NCBI GenBank assembly: GCA_004555245.1
Contig: SFIS01000013.1
Span: 1 to 44,166, forward strand
Source of the DNA: Bacteroidales bacterium
Lineage (GTDB): Bacteria > Bacteroidota > Bacteroidia > Bacteroidales > Bacteroidaceae
DNA: 44,166 bases
Direction: 5' to 3'
Shown: positions 7,696 to 16,831 of the stretch, one piece after another
How the letters are laid out: each line of letters opens with the position of its first letter
How positions within the stretch are numbered: position 1 is the stretch's first letter
Position numbers and translations under genes: made by a program
Notes under the pieces: model-generated
The model's input: only the letters and a program-made list of their open reading frames with translations
Databases searched by the model: none
Told to the model about the DNA's origin: nothing

Positions 7696-8712
7696 ATGAA
7701 GGACTTAGACTGGTCAAACTTAGGGTTTGGATACCACCAGACCGACTATAACGTCCGCTGCTATTATCGCGACGGCAAGTGGGGAGAAATAGAAATCTGC
7801 TCCGACGAATATGTGAAAATGCACATGGCTGCCACATGCCTGCATTACGGACAAGAGGCTTTTGAAGGACTGAAAGCCTACAGATGTCCTGACGGAAAGG
7901 TGCGCGTGTTCCGCTCTGACGAAAACGCCGCACGTCTGCAATCTACGTGCAGAGGCATACTCATGCCCGAGGTGCCGACAGAACTGTTCAACGAAATGGT
8001 TGACACCGTCGTGAAACTCAACCAAGACTATATCCCGACATACGAGAGCGGAGCCACATTATACATCCGACCGCTGCTCGTCGGCACCGGAGCACAGGTG
8101 GGTGTGCATCCCGCAAACGAATATCTCTTCCTCATCTTCGTCACTCCGGTAGGACCGTACTTCAAAGGCGGATTCTTCGCCAACCCATACGTCATCATAC
8201 GCGACCACGACCGCTCGGCACCTCTCGGCACGGGCATTTACAAGGTTGGCGGCAACTACGCCGCTTCGCTGCTCGCAAACAAAAAGGCACACGAACTCGG
8301 CTATGCCTGCGAATTCTATCTCGACGCAAAGGAGAAAAAGTATATCGACGAGGCGGGCGCGGCTAACTTCTTCGGAATTAAGGACAACACCTACATCACG
8401 CCAAAGTCAACGTCGATTCTGCCTTCAATCACTAACAAATCGCTCATGCAACTCGCTGAGGACCTCGGAATGAAAGTGGAGCGCAGACAGATTCCGGAAG
8501 AAGAACTGGAGACATTCGAAGAGGCGGGAGCTTGCGGCACCGCGGCTGTCATCTCGCCAATCTCGCACATCGACGACATAGAGACCGGGAAGGTCTATTC
8601 GTTCGGAGACAACCCCGGACCGGTCAGCGAGAAACTGTACAACAAGCTGCGCAACATACAGTATGGCATAGAACCCGACATACACGGATGGACACGCGTC
8701 ATCATTGAATGA
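7696..8712 (+). CDS. ilvE: Branched-chain amino acid aminotransferase
   Basis: PLP-dependent class IV aminotransferase that interconverts leucine, isoleucine and valine with their 2-oxo acids using glutamate/2-oxoglutarate. The 338 residues match the long BCAT-II type: LHYGQEAFEGLKAYR near 49-63, IRPLLVGTGAQVGVHPANEYLF near 124-144, and the PLP-binding Lys183 in GTGIYKVGGNYAA. DEAGAANFF and EEAGACGTAAVISPI form the phosphate-binding and fold signature. It has its own promoter and appears monocistronic or the first gene of a loose rightward group. Start at ATG 7696 with the family's expected N-terminus. Confidence 0.95.
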   Translation: MKDLDWSNLGFGYHQTDYNVRCYYRDGKWGEIEICSDEYVKMHMAATCLHYGQEAFEGLKAYRCPDGKVRVFRSDENAARLQSTCRGILMPEVPTELFNEMVDTVVKLNQDYIPTYESGATLYIRPLLVGTGAQVGVHPANEYLFLIFVTPVGPYFKGGFFANPYVIIRDHDRSAPLGTGIYKVGGNYAASLLANKKAHELGYACEFYLDAKEKKYIDEAGAANFFGIKDNTYITPKSTSILPSITNKSLMQLAEDLGMKVERRQIPEEELETFEEAGACGTAAVISPISHIDDIETGKVYSFGDNPGPVSEKLYNKLRNIQYGIEPDIHGWTRVIIE

Positions 8713-8787
8713 CACCCCGGCAAGCGGAGTCTGCCTCGACAAAGACTAATATAGATGTGTTTCTAAATTACACCTTATTATATATAT

Positions 8788-9555
8788 ATGGAAAAGAACT
8801 CAAAACTACGCAATGCGGCACTTGACGCACTGTCAGGAAACTGGGGCACGGCGGTGCTGATGACTATCGTCTATTACGCCGTCTCCATGATTCTTGTCTA
8901 TTCATTTACAGCGGCGTTCAGCGCATTCTCGCAGGCAATGGAAATGTTGGGAAACCTCTCAAACATTCTGATTCTGCCTTTGACTTTCGCACTCTATGTC
9001 GCATTCCTCAGAATGAAACGCAAGGAAGAACCCGGCGTGCAGAGCCTCTTCGCTTTCTACACGAACAAGAAAGTGTGGGCGGTGGAATTGCTGAAAAACA
9101 TATATATCATTCTCTGGACATTCCTGCTTGTCGTTCCGGGCATCGTGAAGTCATACTCTTACGCCATGACTGAGTATATCCTCTTCGACAACCCGAACAT
9201 CGGCGCTGAAGAGGCGATAAACAGAAGCATGGTGATGATGAAGGGCAAGAAACTCAAACTGTTCCTGCTCGACCTCTCGTTCATAGGATGGTTTATACTC
9301 GCATTGCTCACACTCGGCATCGGATTCGTGCTTCTTGTGCCTTACATCTATACGGCACATGCCGCGTTCTACGAAGACCTGAAGGCTGAACTCGCGTCGC
9401 AGACAACACCGAACGAAGATTTCCAGCCGCAGCAGAACCCGGCGTATGCAGAGACGGAACCACGGCCGGAAACCCAGGATGTTGTGACAGGGCAGCAAGC
9501 CGATACACCGCAGGGCGGAAACAACGCACTGTCATACGACAGGACACCGTACTAA
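8788..9555 (+). CDS. DUF975-like integral membrane protein
   Basis: Membrane protein of 255 residues, function unknown. It opens with KNSKLRNAALDALSGNWGTAV, the usual lead of DUF975-type proteins, and has about five to six hydrophobic helices (for example TIVYYAVSMILVYSF, ILILPLTFALYVAFL, IYIILWTFLLVVPGIVKSY, LFLLDLSFIGWFILALLTL). The motif VPGIVKSYSYAMTEYILFDNP with EAINRSMVMMKGKK is typical of this family. The last 45 residues are polar and rich in Gln, Pro, Thr and Glu, probably a disordered cytoplasmic tail. Neighbours ilvE and trmB give no hint of function. Confidence 0.8.
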   Translation: MEKNSKLRNAALDALSGNWGTAVLMTIVYYAVSMILVYSFTAAFSAFSQAMEMLGNLSNILILPLTFALYVAFLRMKRKEEPGVQSLFAFYTNKKVWAVELLKNIYIILWTFLLVVPGIVKSYSYAMTEYILFDNPNIGAEEAINRSMVMMKGKKLKLFLLDLSFIGWFILALLTLGIGFVLLVPYIYTAHAAFYEDLKAELASQTTPNEDFQPQQNPAYAETEPRPETQDVVTGQQADTPQGGNNALSYDRTPY

Positions 9556-9660
9556 ACTATATTCATAACGCCTGACGGAACACGTGAGGCAGACAACTGG
9601 AGAAACAACCGGGCTTACTTGGTCTGGCTGTTTTTCTGTTATATTCACTCAATACAACTT

Positions 9661-10431
9661 ATGTCAAAAGGCAAATTAGCAAAATTCGCTGATATGGAAC
9701 GCTACGAAAACGTGTTCCAGTACCCGTACTCCGTAATCGACAACGTACCGTTCGGGATGAAAGGAAAATGGAGAGAGACATTCTTCAAAAACAACAACCC
9801 CATCGTTCTTGAACTCGGATGCGGCAAAGGAGAATATACTGTCGAACTCGCCAAGCTCTATCCCGACACCAACTTCATAGGAGTAGATATCAAAGGAGCA
9901 AGAATGTGGACCGGAGCGACAATGGCGTTGAACCAAGGACTGAAGAACGTAGCCTTCCTCAGAACAAACATCGAAATCATCGACCGCTTCTTCCAGAAGG
10001 ACGAAGTGAGCGAAATATGGCTCACTTTCTCTGACCCGCAGATGAAAAACCCGCGCAAACGCCTTTCATCTACTTTCTTCCTCGAGAGATACAGAAAGTT
10101 CCTCGTCAACAACGGAACAATACATCTGAAGACCGACTCGAACTTCCTCTTCACCTACACGACATATATGGTAGGGCACAACAAGCTGCCGCTACTCTTC
10201 CATACCACTGACCTGTACCACCAGGAAGGCATCGACGACACGACGAAACAGATTCTTTCCATACAGACCTACTACGAGAAGATGTGGATTGAACGCGGGC
10301 TGAACATCAAATACATGAAATTCTCACTCCCCCAAGACACCCAACTCGTAGAGCCGGAGGTGGAGATAGAACTCGACGACTATCGGTCGTACAGACGTGA
10401 CAAACGCTCGTCGCTCGACAAGGCAAAGTGA
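9661..10431 (+). CDS. trmB: tRNA (guanine-N7-)-methyltransferase
   Basis: Uses S-adenosylmethionine to methylate G46 in the variable loop of tRNAs. The 256 residues contain SAM motif I (LELGCGKGEYTVELA), acidic VDIKGARMW, and the TrmB signature LTFSDPQMKNPRKRL, with Asp/Pro and basic residues for tRNA binding. HLKTDSNFLFTYT follows in the expected place. I take the ATG at 9661 (MSKGKLAKF) because the preceding 14 codons encode an unrelated hydrophobic stretch. The Bacteroidetes form carries a basic C-terminus (SYRRDKRSSLDKAK). It stands alone between unrelated genes. Confidence 0.93.
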   Translation: MSKGKLAKFADMERYENVFQYPYSVIDNVPFGMKGKWRETFFKNNNPIVLELGCGKGEYTVELAKLYPDTNFIGVDIKGARMWTGATMALNQGLKNVAFLRTNIEIIDRFFQKDEVSEIWLTFSDPQMKNPRKRLSSTFFLERYRKFLVNNGTIHLKTDSNFLFTYTTYMVGHNKLPLLFHTTDLYHQEGIDDTTKQILSIQTYYEKMWIERGLNIKYMKFSLPQDTQLVEPEVEIELDDYRSYRRDKRSSLDKAK

Positions 10432-10563
10432 CGGCACGCCCCGCACTGGCTGGTTCACGACGGAGGCAATGCGGCACTGTGCACCCTTTCAGAATTGCAT
10501 TGTTCCAAAAAACCGCCAAAAACTTAAATTCTCAAAACAAATGTCAAGCCGTATTGATATTGT

Positions 10564-10594
10564 TTTGGCAATTCAATAATTTTGAATAATTTTG
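10564..10594 (+). promoter_or_regulatory. Promoter of the coiled-coil protein gene
   Basis: TTTG at 10564-10567 and TAATTTTG at 10587-10594 are 19 bp apart. A second TAATTTTG overlaps 10 bp upstream (10577-10584). The transcript would carry a leader of about 130 nt with two hairpins. Confidence 0.75.
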
Positions 10595-10601
10595 CAAACA
10601 G

Positions 10602-10686
10602 ACAACACTCTCTCCCGACAAGATATGAACTGACGGGCGGGAGTGTTATGCCAATTTATACATCCAGAATATCAAGGAGGATGTAT
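10602..10686 (+). other. Structured 5' leader with two hairpins
   Basis: Hairpin 1 pairs AACACTC...CCCG (from 10602) with CGGGAGTGTT (to 10648). Hairpin 2 is ATACATCC (10658-10665) with GGATGTAT (10679-10686), 8 perfect pairs. The right arm of hairpin 2 overlaps an aaggagg sequence, but that lies 45 bp before the start codon, so it is not an obvious ribosome site. No known riboswitch class is recognised. Confidence 0.5.
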
Positions 10687-10731
10687 CTGGTTTCACCGAA
10701 ACGTAAACAAACAATTATCGCATAACTCTTC

Positions 10732-11607
10732 ATGAACAAGAAAATCATCATCACCATCTTTGTCATCGTCATCGTGCTCCTCGCAGGCGTAGTGCTCTAT
10801 CTTACCGAAAACCTGAAACAGCAGAAAGCAGCCAATCAGGAGATGCAGGAACTCGCCGAACTTGACAAGCAGGAGATGGAAAATGAATACCAGCGCTTCG
10901 CCGACCAGTATGCCGAGATGAAGACAAGCATCAACAACGATTCCATCGTGGCACAACTCACCAAAGAACAGCTGAGAACACAACAGCTTCTGAAAGAACT
11001 GAGAGAAGTGAAAAGTTCTGATGCAAGAGAGATAGCAAGGCTGAAGAAAGAACTCGCTACATGCCGCGCCGTCATACGGAGCTATATCATCGAAATCGAT
11101 TCGCTCAACCAGTTGAACCAGAACCTGCGCGCAGAGAACACACAGATAAGAGGACAATACGAAGAGGCAAACAGGACTATACAGGGGCTGAATACGGAAA
11201 AGGCGTCGCTCACAGAGAAAGTTGCCATCGCTGCACAGCTGGACGCTACGGCAATAAACCTGCAGATGTTCACCTCAGATTCAAAGAAAGCACGCTCGCT
11301 GAAGAAATGCAGGAAATTCTCCGTGTCGTTCAACATCGCAAAAAACGTGACGGCACAGGCTGGGAAAAAGACTGTCTATGTGCAGCTGAAGTCGCCGACA
11401 AACACCACTCTCGCTCCGGCAGGGACACTTAACTACGAGAACCGAAGCATACAATATACGGCAAAGAGGACGTTCGAATATACGGGACAAGAATCTTCGC
11501 AGACTGTCGTTTGCGACATCGCAGAGGCCCTCGTACCCGGAACGTATAGAATCAGCATTTTCTGCGACGGCAACCTCATAGGCAGCAAATCCGTACAGCT
11601 GAAATGA
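10732..11607 (+). CDS. Membrane-anchored coiled-coil protein, unknown function
   Basis: 291 residues. One N-terminal transmembrane helix (IIITIFVIVIVLLAGVVLYL, about 4-24) is followed by a long coiled coil to about residue 170, rich in Glu, Lys, Gln and Leu heptads, with the segment LKKELATCRAVIRSYI in the middle. A C-terminal domain of about 110 residues has beta character (KFSVSFNIAKN, KTVYVQLKSP, RTFEYTGQ, GTYRISIFCDGNLIG). The arrangement (anchor, helical stalk, small beta domain) suggests a periplasmic or surface-facing stalk protein. I recall similar proteins in Bacteroidales as conserved hypotheticals, but no role is known to me. It precedes the TolC operon by 57 bp and could be co-transcribed with it. 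Confidence 0.75.
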   Translation: MNKKIIITIFVIVIVLLAGVVLYLTENLKQQKAANQEMQELAELDKQEMENEYQRFADQYAEMKTSINNDSIVAQLTKEQLRTQQLLKELREVKSSDAREIARLKKELATCRAVIRSYIIEIDSLNQLNQNLRAENTQIRGQYEEANRTIQGLNTEKASLTEKVAIAAQLDATAINLQMFTSDSKKARSLKKCRKFSVSFNIAKNVTAQAGKKTVYVQLKSPTNTTLAPAGTLNYENRSIQYTAKRTFEYTGQESSQTVVCDIAEALVPGTYRISIFCDGNLIGSKSVQLK

Positions 11608-11664
11608 CACACTCTGTCTCCGCCGCCAAGACAAGGCGGGATGAATGACGAACAGTAAACGCAA

Positions 11665-13158
11665 ATGACTGATATGAGATACTTTACACTGACACTTCTG
11701 ACACTGTGCTGTGTGTGGGACGCCCATGCACAGACACTGACGTTGGACAGTTGCAGGGCGATGGCACTGAGAAACAACCGGCAGCTGGCTGTCGGAAAGG
11801 TGCAGCAGGACATTGCCGACAACATCAGAAAGTCGGCGCGCACGAAGTATCTGCCAAAGGTCTCGGCCATCGGCGGATACGAACTGATGAGCAAACAACT
11901 CTCTCTGCTCAGCGCAGCACAGCAGGGTGCCTTGGACAACATAGGCTCTACGATAGTATCGGGACTGTCAGGTTCGCTCTCTGAAAGTGTGATGAATCTC
12001 GTGCAGAATGGCGTCATATCTCCCGAGACCGCCTTGAAACTGCAACAGGAGATGGGACAGAAGGCAGGCGAACTCGCCGAAAAGGGCAACGCCTACGGAC
12101 AGGCTCTCACCGACGCATTCAAGACTGACACCAGACAAGTGTTTGCAGGGGCGGTCATAGTAACACAACCGGTTTATATGGGAGGGGCCATCACGGCGGC
12201 AAACAGGATGGCTGACCTGCAGAAAAACCTTACGGCAAACCATCTCGAACAGCTTACACACCAGACACTATATGACATCGACCACACCTATTGGCTCGTT
12301 GTCTCACTCGCACATAAACTCAAACTCGCACAGAACTACAACAAACTGGTTGCACAGCTGAAGGCGGACGTTGACAAGATGATAGCCGAAGGCGTCGCGA
12401 CACGTGCCGAAGGGCTGAAGGTGGCTGTCAAACTCAACGAGAGCGAAGTGGCGCTCACACAGGCGCAGAACGGTCTCGCATTGGCGAAGATGCTTCTCTG
12501 TCAGCGTTGCGGACTGCCGTTGGACAGCCAGGTCAGGCTTGCTGACGAAGATGCCGAGATAGTCCGCCAGCTCTCCGTTGCCTCTCCCGACGACGTGAAT
12601 GCTGCCATTGAACGCCGCCCGGAAGTGAAATGCCTGAACAATATGGTGGCCATGACACGACAGTTCACCAAACTCACACGGGCCGCCTTTATGCCGCAGG
12701 TGGTGATGACTGGAGGATATCTCGTGACAAACCCCAATGTCGCCGACGGCTTCCACCGCTCGTTTGCCGGGCTGTGGAATGTGGGCGTCATTCTCAGAGT
12801 GCCTGTATGGAACTGGGGAGAGAGCACTTACAAGATACGCGCCGCCAAGGCTGCCACTGTCATGGCTGAGCTTGAGATGGCTGAGACAAAGGAGAAAATC
12901 GAGCTCCAGATCTCGCAGGAGAACTTCAAGGTGAGCGAAGCGGAGAAACGCCTGCTCATGGCAAGACAGAACATCCGCCATGCTGAGGAGAATATGCGGT
13001 GCGCCAACATAGGATTCAGAGAGGGCGTGATAAGCTCTACCGATGTCATCGGGGCGCAGACGGCATGGTTTGACGCACAAAGCCGTGTCATCGATGCCGA
13101 GATAGATTTGAGAATGTCACAACTCGCGCTGATGAAGGCGACGGGCGAGATGAACTGA
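11665..13158 (+). CDS. TolC-family outer membrane efflux protein
   Basis: Outer-membrane channel that forms the exit duct of a tripartite exporter; 497 residues. A signal peptide (FTLTLLTLCCVWDAHAQ) precedes two homologous OEP repeats: LTLDSCRAMALRNNRQLA near 25-42, and the second half around VNAAIERRPEVKCL. Long helices rich in Ala, Gln and Glu form the periplasmic barrel. An insertion of about 85 residues (about 75-160, IGSTIVSGLSGSLSESVMNL and on) is unusual compared with short members. An ATG at 11674 (MRYFT) is an alternative start. It is the first gene of a four-gene exporter set with the adaptor and two permeases. Confidence 0.9.
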   Translation: MTDMRYFTLTLLTLCCVWDAHAQTLTLDSCRAMALRNNRQLAVGKVQQDIADNIRKSARTKYLPKVSAIGGYELMSKQLSLLSAAQQGALDNIGSTIVSGLSGSLSESVMNLVQNGVISPETALKLQQEMGQKAGELAEKGNAYGQALTDAFKTDTRQVFAGAVIVTQPVYMGGAITAANRMADLQKNLTANHLEQLTHQTLYDIDHTYWLVVSLAHKLKLAQNYNKLVAQLKADVDKMIAEGVATRAEGLKVAVKLNESEVALTQAQNGLALAKMLLCQRCGLPLDSQVRLADEDAEIVRQLSVASPDDVNAAIERRPEVKCLNNMVAMTRQFTKLTRAAFMPQVVMTGGYLVTNPNVADGFHRSFAGLWNVGVILRVPVWNWGESTYKIRAAKAATVMAELEMAETKEKIELQISQENFKVSEAEKRLLMARQNIRHAEENMRCANIGFREGVISSTDVIGAQTAWFDAQSRVIDAEIDLRMSQLALMKATGEMN

Positions 13159-13291
13159 ACGACAACGCTTCTGACACTGCCGCAGGGCATCATCTGCCGA
13201 CATTGCAGTGCCGGAATACCCTTCTCTGACAGGTGGACAAAGCCACCTTATCTTTTCTTTCTCTACAGAACATATTATTTTTTCTACACAG

Positions 13292-14278
13292 ATGAACGAC
13301 AAACAACAAAACAGGAATACACTGCTCGCACTGCTTGCCCTCGTGGCAGTGGTTGTCTTGGTGGGCGTGATAGGATATTTCACCATCGGAAAGACTGCGG
13401 AAGACATACAGGGCGAGGTTGAAGTGGAGGAGTACCGTGTGTCGAGCAAAGTCCCGGGACGCATCCTTGAGATTTGTGTCAAGGAGGGCGACTACGTGAA
13501 ACCCGGCGACACACTCGCCATACTTGACTGCCCGGAGGTGGAGGCGAAGCGGACACAGGCTTCAGGAGCCGAAGACGCGGCAGCCGCCATGGCTGAGATG
13601 GCACAGCGCGGAGCACGCCAGGAGCAGGTGCGCGGCGCCTACGAGATGTGGCAGCAGGCAAAGGCGGGAGCCGATGTGGCAAAGAAAAGCTACGAGAGAG
13701 TGCAGCGACTCTATGACGAAGGGGTGGTGACGGCGCAGAAAAGAGACGAGACCTACGCCACATACAAGGCGATGGAGGCGCAGGAGAAGGCTGCCAAAAG
13801 CCAGTATGACATGGCTGTCAACGGTGCCAGGGCTGAAGAGAAACGTGCCGCAACGGCACAATGGCAGCGTGCGAAAGGTGCCATGCAGGAGGTGGCGGCA
13901 TATATGCGCGAGACGGTACAGCTTGCTGCTGCCGAGGGAGAGGTGAGCGAGATATATCCCAAGGTTGGAGAACTCGTGGGCACCGGCTCGCCAATCATGA
14001 CAATCTCTATGCTCGACAAGGTTTATACTACGTTCAATGTACGCGAGGATATGCTTCAGGGTATGAAGGTGGGCGAGACGTTCTCTGCCTATTGCCCTGC
14101 CTTCAACGAGCATTTCGACCTTAAGGTCTATTACATCAAGGACCAGGGGTCGTATGCCACATGGAAGGCGGCGAAGACCAACGGACAGTACGACCTGAAG
14201 ACCTTCGAGGTCAGGGCGCACCTCGTGAAGCCTTTCAAGGGCCTGCGTCCCGGCATGACTCTCGTGGCAGACAGATAG
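13292..14278 (+). CDS. HlyD-family membrane fusion (adaptor) protein
   Basis: Periplasmic adaptor that joins an inner-membrane transporter to TolC; 328 residues. A single N-terminal helix (LLALLALVAVVVLVGVIGYF) is followed by the lipoyl/barrel-sandwich half-motif (YRVSSKVPGRILEICVKEGDYVKPGDTLAILD). An alpha-helical hairpin rich in Ala, Gln, Glu and Lys comes next (about 75-190), then the return lipoyl half (EGEVSEIYPKVGELVGTGSP) and a beta-barrel. I start at 13292 (MNDKQQ) since the upstream extension is unrelated to the family. It lies between the tolC-like gene and two ABC-2 permease genes and is probably in one operon with them. Confidence 0.92.
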   Translation: MNDKQQNRNTLLALLALVAVVVLVGVIGYFTIGKTAEDIQGEVEVEEYRVSSKVPGRILEICVKEGDYVKPGDTLAILDCPEVEAKRTQASGAEDAAAAMAEMAQRGARQEQVRGAYEMWQQAKAGADVAKKSYERVQRLYDEGVVTAQKRDETYATYKAMEAQEKAAKSQYDMAVNGARAEEKRAATAQWQRAKGAMQEVAAYMRETVQLAAAEGEVSEIYPKVGELVGTGSPIMTISMLDKVYTTFNVREDMLQGMKVGETFSAYCPAFNEHFDLKVYYIKDQGSYATWKAAKTNGQYDLKTFEVRAHLVKPFKGLRPGMTLVADR

Positions 14279-14329
14279 ACCTTGCGCCGCACGGCGCATA
14301 GCCACTGCATACCTAACCCATAACCGACG

Positions 14330-15490
14330 ATGAAAGAAATCCTCGACATAGTGTTGAGAGAATGCGGTTTCGTACGCCGAAATCCCGTTTATCTCCTCTC
14401 TTTCCTTGTCTTCCCGCTGTTCTGTGTTGTCTTCTTCACTTCGTTGATGGCAGAAGGACAGCCGGAGGACATGCCTGTCGGAGTGGTCGATATAGACAAC
14501 TCGAGTGTCTCCCGCAACATTGTCCGTCGGCTGGATGCCATGCAGTCGTCGCGCGTCGTGGCACATTATCCGTCGGTTTCAGATGCCCGCAAGGCTGTTC
14601 AGCGCGGCGAGATATACGCTTTTCTTTACATTCCGGAAGGTCTTAAGCGTGATATGCTGTCGTCCAGACAGCCGCGTTTGTCGTTCTATTATTCCAGCAC
14701 GTCGCTCACGGCAGGTGCGTTGCTCTATCGAGACATGAAGACCGTGACCACCCTCGCCTCTGCCGCGGTGGGCCAGGCAACCCTTTCAGCCAAGGGCTTC
14801 ACTCCCCGCGAGGCGATGACCTTCCTTCAGCCGGTAGCCCTCGACGCCCATCTTCTGAACAATCCTTTTGTCAACTACAATGTCTATCTCTCCACAATAC
14901 TTGTTCCGGGCTGCATATTGCTCTTTGTGATGCTGCTCACAGCATATAGCTTAGGCTCTGAGTTGAAGCGCCGCACTGCCGCACAGCTGCTCTCCATGGC
15001 AGGAGGCAGCGTGTCAAAAGCGATATTCTCGAAGCTCCTGCTGCACACGGCGCTCTTTCTCTTTGTCATGTACGCCCACTATTATGTGCTGTATTGCATC
15101 CTGCATTTCCCGCATTCGGGCAGTGTGTCATACATGCTTGCGCTCGGTTTGCTTACAGTTCTTGCCGGTCAGGGCTTCGGTCTGCTGGCATTCGCCATAG
15201 TTCCGTCGATGCGTCTGTCCATGAGTGTGTGTTCGCTGTTTAGTGTGTTGAGTTTCTCGATGGCAGGCGCAGCGTTCCCCGTCTTCTCTATGGACGCTCC
15301 GTTGGAGGCTCTGGCGTGGCTTTTCCCTCTGCGTCATTATTGGATGGTCTATTCTCTCAACATCTTCAACGGCTATCCTTTGTCAGACACCTGGCCGTAT
15401 TTTGCGATGCTTCTTCTCTTCGCTCTCCTTCCGCTGCTGTTTCTACGCCGTCTCCGCCGCATCTTCACGACGTTTGTATATACTGCGTGA
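14330..15490 (+). CDS. ABC-2 type transporter permease (first)
   Basis: Inner-membrane permease of the YhhJ/YhiH type, 386 residues. The first helix (PVYLLSFLVFPLFCVVFFTSLM) is followed by an extracytoplasmic domain of about 150 residues (MPVGVVDIDNSSVSRNIVRRLDA, AYLY-like FLYIPEGLKRDM). Five more helices follow, including ILVPGCILLFVMLLTAYSLG and GFGLLAFAIVPSMRLSMSVCSL. A typical motif, FPVFSMDAPLEALAWLFPLRHYW, ends the domain. It is 51 bp after the HlyD gene and 56 bp before a second, related permease. No ATP-binding subunit is encoded beside it. Confidence 0.9.
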   Translation: MKEILDIVLRECGFVRRNPVYLLSFLVFPLFCVVFFTSLMAEGQPEDMPVGVVDIDNSSVSRNIVRRLDAMQSSRVVAHYPSVSDARKAVQRGEIYAFLYIPEGLKRDMLSSRQPRLSFYYSSTSLTAGALLYRDMKTVTTLASAAVGQATLSAKGFTPREAMTFLQPVALDAHLLNNPFVNYNVYLSTILVPGCILLFVMLLTAYSLGSELKRRTAAQLLSMAGGSVSKAIFSKLLLHTALFLFVMYAHYYVLYCILHFPHSGSVSYMLALGLLTVLAGQGFGLLAFAIVPSMRLSMSVCSLFSVLSFSMAGAAFPVFSMDAPLEALAWLFPLRHYWMVYSLNIFNGYPLSDTWPYFAMLLLFALLPLLFLRRLRRIFTTFVYTA

Positions 15491-15546
15491 CACCGTTCCG
15501 CAAAATCTCATCTGTCATATAATCCATCCCCGAAAGAATCCCTGCA

Positions 15547-16719
15547 ATGTCATTTCTCCGCACCGTCATCTCCTCTTTCCATTCTCTTTGTGCCATCTGG
15601 TATAAGGAGATACGCTATATGCTGATGGACGAGGGTATGCTGTTGTTTGTCACACTGCTTCCGCTTGTCTATCCCGTCATCTATTCCTGGATCTACAACA
15701 ACGAGGTGGTGCGCGAGGTCCCTGTCGTTGTTGTAGATAAGTGTCGTACGGTTTCGAGCCGTAATTTCCTTCGTCAGTATGACGCATCGCCCAATGTCCG
15801 CGTGGCTTTTCATGCCACAGACCTTGACGAGGCTCGTCGTCTCGTAGGCAGGCAGGAGGCATACGGCGTAGTCTATATCCCTTCCGATTTCGACCGCCGT
15901 CTGCATCGTATGGAGCAGGCTACGGTGAGTGTCTATTGCGACATGTCGCTCATGCTTGTCTATAAGAATGTCTATCAGACCGCAGTTGCCGTCTGCTCGG
16001 AGTTCGGGACAGAGATTCAGAAGAGTGTGCTTGCCCTGCCCACCGCCCGCGACGAGGAGACAGCCACGGCCCCGGTGGTATGCGACGAGGTCGCATTGTA
16101 CAACACGACGGGAGGCTACGGCAATTTCATCCTTCCCGGTGTGCTTGTCCTCATTCTCCAGCAGACGATATTGCTGGGCATGGGCATCACCTCGGGAACG
16201 CTGCGCGAGAAATACGGGCGCATCGTCATGCGCGACAAGCTATATACAAATGTGGCGTCTGTCGTCGGAGGCAAGTTTATGGCTTACATCCTGTTGTATG
16301 CCGTGATGTCGGCATACGTACTGCTTGTCATCCCCAGGATGTTTGGTTTTGTCAGCATCATCCACGCCAAGGAATTTCTGTTTTTCCTCGTTCCCTATCT
16401 CATGTCGTGCATCTTCTTCTCCATGTCGGTAATGAGCATTGTGCGTCAGCGCGAGGATGTGCTGATGCTTGTAGTCTTCACGAGTGTCGTGCTGCTCTTC
16501 ATGTCCGGCGTGTCGTGGCCTGCGAGCAATATTCCGGTGGTATGGGAGTGGCTCTCATGGCTTTTCCCCAGCACATGGGGCATCAAGGCTTACATTGCGA
16601 TGAACTCTATGGGAGCCCGTCTGCCGGATGTCATGCCTTGTCTCAATGCCCTTTGGCTTCAGACAGTAGTCTATGCCCTTCTCGCCGTTTTCATCTATCG
16701 CCGCGAGCTGTCAAAATAG
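15547..16719 (+). CDS. ABC-2 type transporter permease (second)
   Basis: Second permease of the exporter, 390 residues and paralogous in layout to the first. An N-terminal helix (MLLFVTLLPLVYPVIYSWIY) leads to an outer domain with VPVVVVDKCRTVSSRNFLRQYDASP. Helices include FILPGVLVLILQQTILLGMGI, LYAVMSAYVLLVIPRMFGF and DVLMLVVFTSVVLLFMSGV, ending in WLSWLFPSTWGIKAYI. The pair presumably forms a heterodimeric channel. The start at 15547 keeps the usual cytoplasmic N-terminus before WYKEIRYML. It is the last gene of the operon and is followed by a strong terminator. Confidence 0.9.
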   Translation: MSFLRTVISSFHSLCAIWYKEIRYMLMDEGMLLFVTLLPLVYPVIYSWIYNNEVVREVPVVVVDKCRTVSSRNFLRQYDASPNVRVAFHATDLDEARRLVGRQEAYGVVYIPSDFDRRLHRMEQATVSVYCDMSLMLVYKNVYQTAVAVCSEFGTEIQKSVLALPTARDEETATAPVVCDEVALYNTTGGYGNFILPGVLVLILQQTILLGMGITSGTLREKYGRIVMRDKLYTNVASVVGGKFMAYILLYAVMSAYVLLVIPRMFGFVSIIHAKEFLFFLVPYLMSCIFFSMSVMSIVRQREDVLMLVVFTSVVLLFMSGVSWPASNIPVVWEWLSWLFPSTWGIKAYIAMNSMGARLPDVMPCLNALWLQTVVYALLAVFIYRRELSK

Positions 16720-16767
16720 TTCCGGCTGCCGTTTTCAGGCCATGCCGCCGCGTGTCTTTAAAACCAA

Positions 16768-16817
16768 GAGAGGCTGCAACGCGCCTTCTGTCGTGCGTTG
16801 CAGCCTCTCCTGCGTTT
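16768..16817. terminator. Bidirectional terminator between exporter operon and mrp
   Basis: A perfect 15-bp stem (GAGAGGCTGCAACGC, 16768-16782, with its complement at 16795-16809) around a 12-nt loop. A gcgtttt tract follows on the plus strand and ggttttaaa on the minus strand, so it can serve both convergent genes. Confidence 0.85.
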
Positions 16818-16831
16818 TGTGTCGTATGTCG

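Noticed and set aside
13562..14566. 334-codon open frame antisense to the HlyD gene
   Set aside because: His/Arg/Leu-rich with no recognisable domain; antisense of a well-supported adaptor.
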